From Trebonia sp. (GTDB lineage: Bacteria > Actinomycetota > Actinomycetes > Streptosporangiales > Streptosporangiaceae), in assembly GCA_030043595.1 (NCBI GenBank), contig JASHXJ010000509.1:1-8667 (forward strand): DNA of 8,667 bases, written 5' to 3'. Within the stretch, counting starts at the first letter, position 1. The number at the start of each line of letters is the position of its first letter. Under the pieces are notes generated by a model. That model was not told the origin of the DNA. It saw nothing but the letters and a program-made list of their open reading frames with translations, and searched no databases. Of this stretch, positions 4,031 through 8,667 are shown in pieces. The position numbers were made by a program, and so were the translations under genes.

Positions 4031-4825
4031 ATGGTGCGCATCGGAGGTCATTTCCACACCGACGACCCGCTGGCCGAGGCGGTCGCGTGCGACGCGCGGC
4101 TCGCGCAGTTCTTCCTCGGTGACCCGCAGGGGTGGAAGGGGCCGGTGATCCCTGGCGGTGACCCGGGCGCGGTCAGGGACGCTTACGCCGCGGCTGACGT
4201 GGACGTGTACATCCACGCGCCCTACGTGATCAACGTGGCGACCACCAACAACCGCATCAGGATCCCGTCGAGGAAGCTGCTCGAAGGGCAGCTCAGGGCC
4301 GCCGCGTCGATCGGGGCCAAGGGGCTGATCGTGCACGGCGGGCATGTCACCGCCGACGTGGACCCCGAGGCGGGCCTGGAGAACTGGCGCAAGGCGGTCG
4401 AGCGGATCGAGCGCCCGCTGCCCATGCTCATCGAGAACACGGCGGGCGGCGCCGGCGCGATGGCCAGGTCGCTCGACGCGATCGCGCGGCTGTGGGACGC
4501 GGTGGCGGGCGCCGCGCCTGACGGCGGCGAGATCGGGTTCTGCCTGGACACGTGTCACGCCTACTCGGCGGGCATCGACCTCGCGGAGGCGGTCGACCGG
4601 GTCAAGGCGATCACCGGCCGGATCGACCTGGTGCACTGCAACAACTCGCGCGACGAGTTCGGCTCGGGCGCCGACAGGCACGCGAACCTCGACTCAGGGA
4701 CCATCGACCCCGCGGTGCTGCTCGACGTGGTGCGCGCGGCCGGCGCGGCTGCCGTCTGCGAAACGCCCGAGGCCGGGCTGGCCACCGACATCGGCTGGCT
4801 GCGCGCTAAGCTCGCGGACGCCTGA
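4031..4825 (+). CDS. nfo: Endonuclease IV (AP endonuclease family 2, deoxyribonuclease IV)
   Basis: This enzyme cuts the DNA backbone 5' of abasic sites during base excision repair, using a cluster of three metal ions. The 264 residues are close to the family size (about 285 in E. coli) and form a TIM barrel. All nine metal ligands of the family can be placed: His 62 (IHAPY), His 102 (VHGGH), Glu 135 (IENTAGG), Asp 173 and His 176 (LDTCHAYSAG), His 202 (VHCNNS), Asp 215 and His 217 (GADRHANLDSG) and Glu 244 (CETP). It should therefore be active. The start ATG 4031 lacks a Shine-Dalgarno but has a -10 element 6 nt upstream, so it is probably leaderless. Its last 265 bp are overlapped on the other strand by the extended GT87 frame. 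It begins 32 bp after the small membrane protein gene. Confidence 0.95.
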   Translation: MVRIGGHFHTDDPLAEAVACDARLAQFFLGDPQGWKGPVIPGGDPGAVRDAYAAADVDVYIHAPYVINVATTNNRIRIPSRKLLEGQLRAAASIGAKGLIVHGGHVTADVDPEAGLENWRKAVERIERPLPMLIENTAGGAGAMARSLDAIARLWDAVAGAAPDGGEIGFCLDTCHAYSAGIDLAEAVDRVKAITGRIDLVHCNNSRDEFGSGADRHANLDSGTIDPAVLLDVVRAAGAAAVCETPEAGLATDIGWLRAKLADA

Positions 4826-6168
4826 GCGGGCCGGCGCGCGGGCCGCTGCCAGCCGAGCACGAGCCGGTCTGGCGCACCGTCAAGGACGCCACCCGCGGGA
4901 TCGTCGCGACCATGGGCACGCACCACGTCTCGTTCGGGATGAAGAATGTCGGCCACCACGACGGCGGCGAGCAGGCCTACGGCGATGAAGCGCGCGAGCA
5001 GGGTGGCGAAATACCACCCGGGGCTGATCCCCGTGTACCCCTGCTGCCCGGGAGCGGTGTAGAGGTAGACGAAGTAGCCCCAGATGCCGAAGAAATAGGC
5101 GACCTCGGCGAGCTGCCACACGATATACGGCCAGAGCCGGGGCCGGGCCAGCACGGCGAACGGCACCAGCCAGATCACGTACTGCGGCGACCACACCTTG
5201 TTCAGCATGAGGAAGGCGGCGAGCAGCAGGAAGCACAGCTGCGGGAGCCGGGGCCGGCGCGGCGCGGCGAGGGCGAGCACGGCGATCGCCACGCAGGCGA
5301 TCGCGAACAGTCCCGTCGACACGAGGTTCAGCTCGCCGATCGAGGGGTTGCCCAGCACGGGCACGCTGAAGTGCTCGAACATGTACCAGATGGACCCCCA
5401 GTCGGCGCCGCGCGACCGGCTGAACGCGTAGAAGCGGCCCCAGCCCGCTGTCGCGATCAGTGCGATCGGCAGGTTGACCGCGAGCCAGGCGAGCACGCCG
5501 AAGACAAGCGCGCGCCAGAACTCGCGCATCCGCCCGGCGCGCAGGCAGAGCAGCAGCAGCACGCCGAAGACCAGCAGCGGGTAGAACTTCGCGGCCACGC
5601 CGAGGCCGAGCAGCGCGCCCGCGAGGATCTCGCGGCGCGCCGCCCAGGCGGCGACGCCGCCAGCGGTCAGCGCCATCGCCAGCAGGTCCCAGTTGATGAA
5701 CGCGGCCAGGATCAGCCCCGGTGACAGCGCGACAAGCAGCGCGGCCTTACTGCCGTTGTCCAGGCCGCCACGGCCGTCGCCGTCGCGGACGCCCGCCCCG
5801 GCCGCGTACCCGGTCGCAAGCACGCCGGCGACCAGGCAGACGGCGAGCAGCACCACCGTCACGTAGTAGAAGTCCCTGCCGCGGGCGTAGGGATCGCTGA
5901 CCGAGCGCACCAGCCACGCCGCCAGCTGCATCATCGCGCCGATGAGCACCGGGTACTCCACCGGGTGGCCGGAGTACGGTACCTGCCCCGATGACAGTCC
6001 CTCGTTGTAGTACAGGGGATAGATGTCGGTGTAGCACGCCTCGCGGAACTGACCGGTGAAACTGTTCCACGCGCCGCCGGAGCTGCACGGCAGCTTCTGC
6101 GTGTAGCCGAGCAGGGCCGCCACGGCCGACGCCGCCACGCCCGTCCCGACGAATGCCGGATACCGCAC
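4561..6168 (-). CDS. GT87-family polyprenyl-phosphate-sugar-dependent glycosyltransferase (DUF2029), multi-pass membrane protein
   Basis: Members of this GT-C fold family move mannose or arabinose from polyprenyl-phosphate carriers to cell envelope glycans or lipids on the outer face of the membrane (PimE of Mycobacterium is one). The start is GTG 6168, right after an in-frame TAG; its ribosome site is weak. Helix 1 covers about 4-22. The first outer loop holds CYTDIYPLYY with Asp 48, the likely catalytic acid position of GT-C enzymes, and VEYPVL at 70-75. About ten hydrophobic segments follow, with AAKFYPLLVFGVLLLL and LNKVWSPQYVIWLVPFAVL as family-like stretches. The family-like C-terminus ends around GAPDRLVLG (residue 439, base 4852). 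The frame then continues 96 codons, nearly all antisense to nfo, with no hydrophobic segments. It lies 29 bp after the PBP gene, probably in one operon. The sugar and acceptor cannot be read from the sequence. Confidence 0.85.
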   Translation of the reverse strand: MRYPAFVGTGVAASAVAALLGYTQKLPCSSGGAWNSFTGQFREACYTDIYPLYYNEGLSSGQVPYSGHPVEYPVLIGAMMQLAAWLVRSVSDPYARGRDFYYVTVVLLAVCLVAGVLATGYAAGAGVRDGDGRGGLDNGSKAALLVALSPGLILAAFINWDLLAMALTAGGVAAWAARREILAGALLGLGVAAKFYPLLVFGVLLLLCLRAGRMREFWRALVFGVLAWLAVNLPIALIATAGWGRFYAFSRSRGADWGSIWYMFEHFSVPVLGNPSIGELNLVSTGLFAIACVAIAVLALAAPRRPRLPQLCFLLLAAFLMLNKVWSPQYVIWLVPFAVLARPRLWPYIVWQLAEVAYFFGIWGYFVYLYTAPGQQGYTGISPGWYFATLLARFIAVGLLAAVVVADILHPERDVVRAHGRDDPAGGVLDGAPDRLVLGWQRPARRPAQASASLARSQPMSVASPASGVSQTAAAPAARTTSSSTAGSMVPESRFACLSAPEPNSSRELLQCTRSIRPVIALTRSTASARSMPAE

Positions 6169-6197
6169 CTATCTCGCCCCCGCCCCGGTCGCTCCCG

Positions 6198-8667
6198 CTA
6201 CCTGGCCGCGCCAGGCCGGCGTCTGCGACGGCGCCTGGACGCGCGCGTCCACAGCAGCGAGCCGGGCAGTACGGACAGCAGCCCGCCGAGGGCCACGCCA
6301 GCCTGGACCCCGCGGACCACGTCCGGGGCGGCTCCGGCGCCACCGCCGCCGGGGGTACCGCCACCGCCACCGCCGGGGCCGGTCCCGGTCGTCGCGGTGG
6401 CCGTCGCGGTGGCTGTCGGGGTGGCGGTCCCGGTCGGGGTCGCCCCGCCGGACGGCGAAGTCGTGATGGTCGGGGGACCGCTCGGCTGCGGACCGGGGTG
6501 ATGGCCGCGGCCGGGCGGGGTCGGCGACGGGGACGTCTTCGGCTTCGCCTTCTTCTTTTTCTTGGGCAGGTTGCCGACCTGGTTCCACTTCTGCCCGCTG
6601 AATGACGGCGGCAGGAACTGCTCAGTTGGCAGGGTCAGGAACTCGGCCTCGGCGAAGGTGTTCCAGATCCGGGCTGGCCAGTAGCCACCGAAACCACCGC
6701 CGACGTCGCCGCCGAGGCCGTTCAGCGACTCGGTCGTGTTCGTGGACTGGTTCTCGGTGAAGATGCCGACGGTCAGCGAGTACTGGGGGATGGCGCCGAT
6801 GAAGAACGCGGACTGCGCGGTGTTCGTGGTACCGGTCTTGGCGATGATCGGCCTGCCGTCGCTCATCTCCGCGGCCGTCCCGGTGCCGTCCACTGTGACG
6901 GTGGACATCGCGTACTGCACCTCGGAGTCCTGGGCCTCGGTGAGAACAGTGTGGCTAAGGATGATGCCCGGGGTGACGACCCCGGTCAGCTGGTTGATGA
7001 TCTCCTTTACCAGGTGCGCCGAGTGATAGGTCCCGCCATCGGCGATGGTGGACAGCATCGTGTCTTGCTCGTTGACCGTGAGCGGGGCGATGCCGAGCGC
7101 CATGCCGGTGTCCCCGAGGAAACCCTGCAGGCCAGATCCGCCCTCGTCGTACGCGGACACGTTGACGCCCATGTCCGCCGCCATGTTGATGATGTCCTGC
7201 GTGCCGACCCGGTGGGCGAGGTCGGTGAAGGCGGTGTTGGACGACTGGGCGAACGCGTTCTGCACGGTCAGCGGGCCGTATGACTCGTTCCCGTCATTGG
7301 CGATCTCATAGGCGCCGGGCAGTGCCTGTTTCGCGGAACGCGCGGAAAGGACAAGCGGGTCGGTGTCAGGCGGCACCCACAGCGGGCTGAACCCGTTCAG
7401 CACGCTGCCCTGGACGTCCATGCCCTCCTGCACCGCGGTCGCCAGCACGTACGGCTTGAACGACGACCCGACTTGCTCGCGCGCGTACACCGCGGTGTTC
7501 ACGTCACAGTCGTATTTCTGGCACTGCGCCTTCGGCATGTTCTGGCCGCGCCCCGCGTACATGGCGATGATGGACCCGTTCGCGGGGTCCTGCAGCTCGG
7601 CGCCGACGAGCGCGTACCACGGCAGCGCGCCGCCGTCCTGCGCCATGAGCTGCTCGTTGGAGTCGACCGCCTTGTACAGCTCGACCTCCATCGGGCGGCT
7701 GATCGTGGTGATGATCTTGTACCCGTTGGTCTCCAGCTGGGCGAGCGTGATGTGGTCGACATCCTCAAGCTCGGTCTGGACCACGTTCATGATGTACGGA
7801 TCCCATACGTCGGGCCCGTAACTCTGCTCTGGCTCGTCACGCATGGCCGGGAACGTCATGCTGTCAGCCTGCGCCTGGGTGAGGTCACCCATCGTGACCA
7901 TGCCGTTCAGCACGTACTGCCAGCGCGCCTCAAGCTCCGATCTGTACTGGGGCTGCGGGTAGTTGGCCGGCTGCTGGATGATCGCGGCGATGACCGCCGC
8001 CTGGGCCACGGTCAGCTTGGCCACCGGCACGCCGAAGTAGGTCTGCGCGGCCGCGGCGACACCGTAGGCACCCGTGCCCAGGTAGATCGTGTTCAGGTAG
8101 TTAGTGAGGATCCACTGCTTGGTCTCCTCCTTGGAGACCTTCATCGCCACGAAGATCTCCTTGATCTTGCGGCTCACGGTCTGCTGGGTGCCGATGTTCT
8201 CGTAGTAGTTCCTGACAAACTGCTGGGTGATCGTCGAACCACCCGAAAGGCTGCCGCCGCTGCTCGTGAGGTCGTCGTAGGCCGCGCGCAGGATGCCGGT
8301 GGGAGAAATGGCACCCTCGGTCCAGAAACTGCGGTCCTCCGCGGCAAGCACGGCGTCCTGCACGACCTTCGGGATCTGGCTGTAGGTCAGGATCTGCCGG
8401 TGGATGCTGCCGAACGTGCCGATGACCGTCTTGCCGTCGCTGTAGTAGACCGTGGAGTTCTGGTAGAAGACGTCGGAGGCCAGCTGCGTGGGGATCTGGG
8501 TGGTGTTGTACTCGTAGACGTAGGCGCTGAGCATGAGCAGGAAGACAAGGACGAACCCCGAGCCGACGAGGGCGAGCGCCTTCTTCCACGTCCAGTGCCG
8601 CCACCAGCTGCCCTTGGCCTTGGCTTTGCCCCTGCCAGGGCCAGCCGGACCGGCAGGACCGCCGCGC
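6198..8667 (-). CDS. Class A penicillin-binding protein (bifunctional peptidoglycan synthase), N-terminus outside window
   Basis: It polymerises lipid II into glycan strands and cross-links them outside the membrane. The frame runs off the right edge. Visible first is a Gly/Pro and Lys-rich cytoplasmic part, then WWRHWTWKK and a membrane anchor (about 8525-8580). Residue numbers below count from the internal Met at 8534. The GT51 domain has catalytic Glu 66 in EDRSFW, GGSTITQQF (98-106), RKIKE (122-126) and ILTNYLNTIYLGTGAYGV (142-159). The transpeptidase domain has SxxK at Ser 357-Lys 360 (GSSFK), SxN at 431-433 (SSN) and KTG at 566-568. After about residue 655 come a Lys run, a Pro/Thr/Gly-rich linker with Ala-Thr repeats, a hydrophobic segment (about 741-762) and a seven-Arg tail. 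In this position Mycobacterium has ponA1 (from memory). The downstream GT87 gene starts 29 bp later. Confidence 0.95.
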   Translation of the reverse strand, partial: RGGPAGPAGPGRGKAKAKGSWWRHWTWKKALALVGSGFVLVFLLMLSAYVYEYNTTQIPTQLASDVFYQNSTVYYSDGKTVIGTFGSIHRQILTYSQIPKVVQDAVLAAEDRSFWTEGAISPTGILRAAYDDLTSSGGSLSGGSTITQQFVRNYYENIGTQQTVSRKIKEIFVAMKVSKEETKQWILTNYLNTIYLGTGAYGVAAAAQTYFGVPVAKLTVAQAAVIAAIIQQPANYPQPQYRSELEARWQYVLNGMVTMGDLTQAQADSMTFPAMRDEPEQSYGPDVWDPYIMNVVQTELEDVDHITLAQLETNGYKIITTISRPMEVELYKAVDSNEQLMAQDGGALPWYALVGAELQDPANGSIIAMYAGRGQNMPKAQCQKYDCDVNTAVYAREQVGSSFKPYVLATAVQEGMDVQGSVLNGFSPLWVPPDTDPLVLSARSAKQALPGAYEIANDGNESYGPLTVQNAFAQSSNTAFTDLAHRVGTQDIINMAADMGVNVSAYDEGGSGLQGFLGDTGMALGIAPLTVNEQDTMLSTIADGGTYHSAHLVKEIINQLTGVVTPGIILSHTVLTEAQDSEVQYAMSTVTVDGTGTAAEMSDGRPIIAKTGTTNTAQSAFFIGAIPQYSLTVGIFTENQSTNTTESLNGLGGDVGGGFGGYWPARIWNTFAEAEFLTLPTEQFLPPSFSGQKWNQVGNLPKKKKKAKPKTSPSPTPPGRGHHPGPQPSGPPTITTSPSGGATPTGTATPTATATATATTGTGPGGGGGGTPGGGGAGAAPDVVRGVQAGVALGGLLSVLPGSLLWTRASRRRRRRRPGAAR

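Noticed and set aside
3470..4681. Minus-strand open frame of 403 codons
   Set aside because: It lies opposite the membrane protein gene and nfo, both of which show real domain features; the product is low-complexity Arg/Val/Asp sequence.
4912..5724. Plus-strand open frame of 270 codons
   Set aside because: Antisense to the GT87 gene, hydrophilic Glu/Arg/Gly-rich composition typical of the reverse of a membrane protein.
6243..6254. TCCACA hit inside the penicillin-binding protein gene as a DnaA box
   Set aside because: Single isolated core match in coding sequence with poor flanking bases; nothing clusters around it.
6300..6440. GC-rich hexamer-like repeats as a mobile or CRISPR-like repeat
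   Set aside because: They code in frame for the Pro/Thr/Gly and Ala-Thr linker of the penicillin-binding protein; there are no spacers or regular units.
1..8667. tRNA, rRNA, CRISPR array, insertion sequence or phage genes
   Set aside because: No cloverleaf, rRNA segment, regular repeat-spacer pattern, transposase or integrase was seen on either strand; the intein is the only mobile-type element.

Overview
The window is high-GC DNA with actinobacterial (Actinomycetia) features: GC-rich codon choice, GTG starts, leaderless-looking promoters, a glycosyltransferase of the polyprenyl-phosphate-sugar (GT87) type, and a gene order that matches, as I recall it, the ponA1 - GT87 membrane protein - rpsF - ssb - rpsR - rplI - dnaB block near the origin in Mycobacterium (Rv0050 to Rv0058) and Streptomyces. 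Genus and order cannot be fixed from this stretch.

Layout from left to right. At 1-1090 (minus) is the 5' part of dnaB, the replicative helicase, interrupted exactly after the Lys of its Walker A loop by the start of an intein (421 down to the left edge). At 1091-1535 is a non-coding region with five DnaA-box-like 9-mers. At 1536-1739 (plus) is a small unknown gene. At 1740-1821 is a convergent intergenic stretch with four more DnaA-box-like 9-mers in tandem. From 3437 down to 1819 (minus) runs the operon rpsF - ssb - rpsR - rplI, preceded by a structured leader that can hide the rpsF Shine-Dalgarno sequence. At 3657-3998 (plus) is a small three-helix membrane protein, and at 4031-4825 (plus) an endonuclease IV gene (nfo) with all nine metal ligands and a leaderless start. 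From 6168 down to 4561 (minus) is a GT87 membrane glycosyltransferase whose frame runs 265 bp antisense into nfo. From the right edge down to 6198 (minus) is a class A penicillin-binding protein, cut by the window end, with an unusual C-terminal hydrophobic segment and Arg tail.

The genes fall into three functional groups: chromosome replication and repair (dnaB, ssb, nfo), ribosomal proteins (S6, S18, L9), and cell envelope synthesis (PBP, GT87). Most of this is ordinary conserved actinobacterial core. The parts worth a second look are the nine DnaA-box-like sites flanking the small gene between rplI and dnaB, the DnaB intein, which looks class 3 and has a decayed endonuclease motif, the rpsF leader, and the antisense extension of the GT87 gene.
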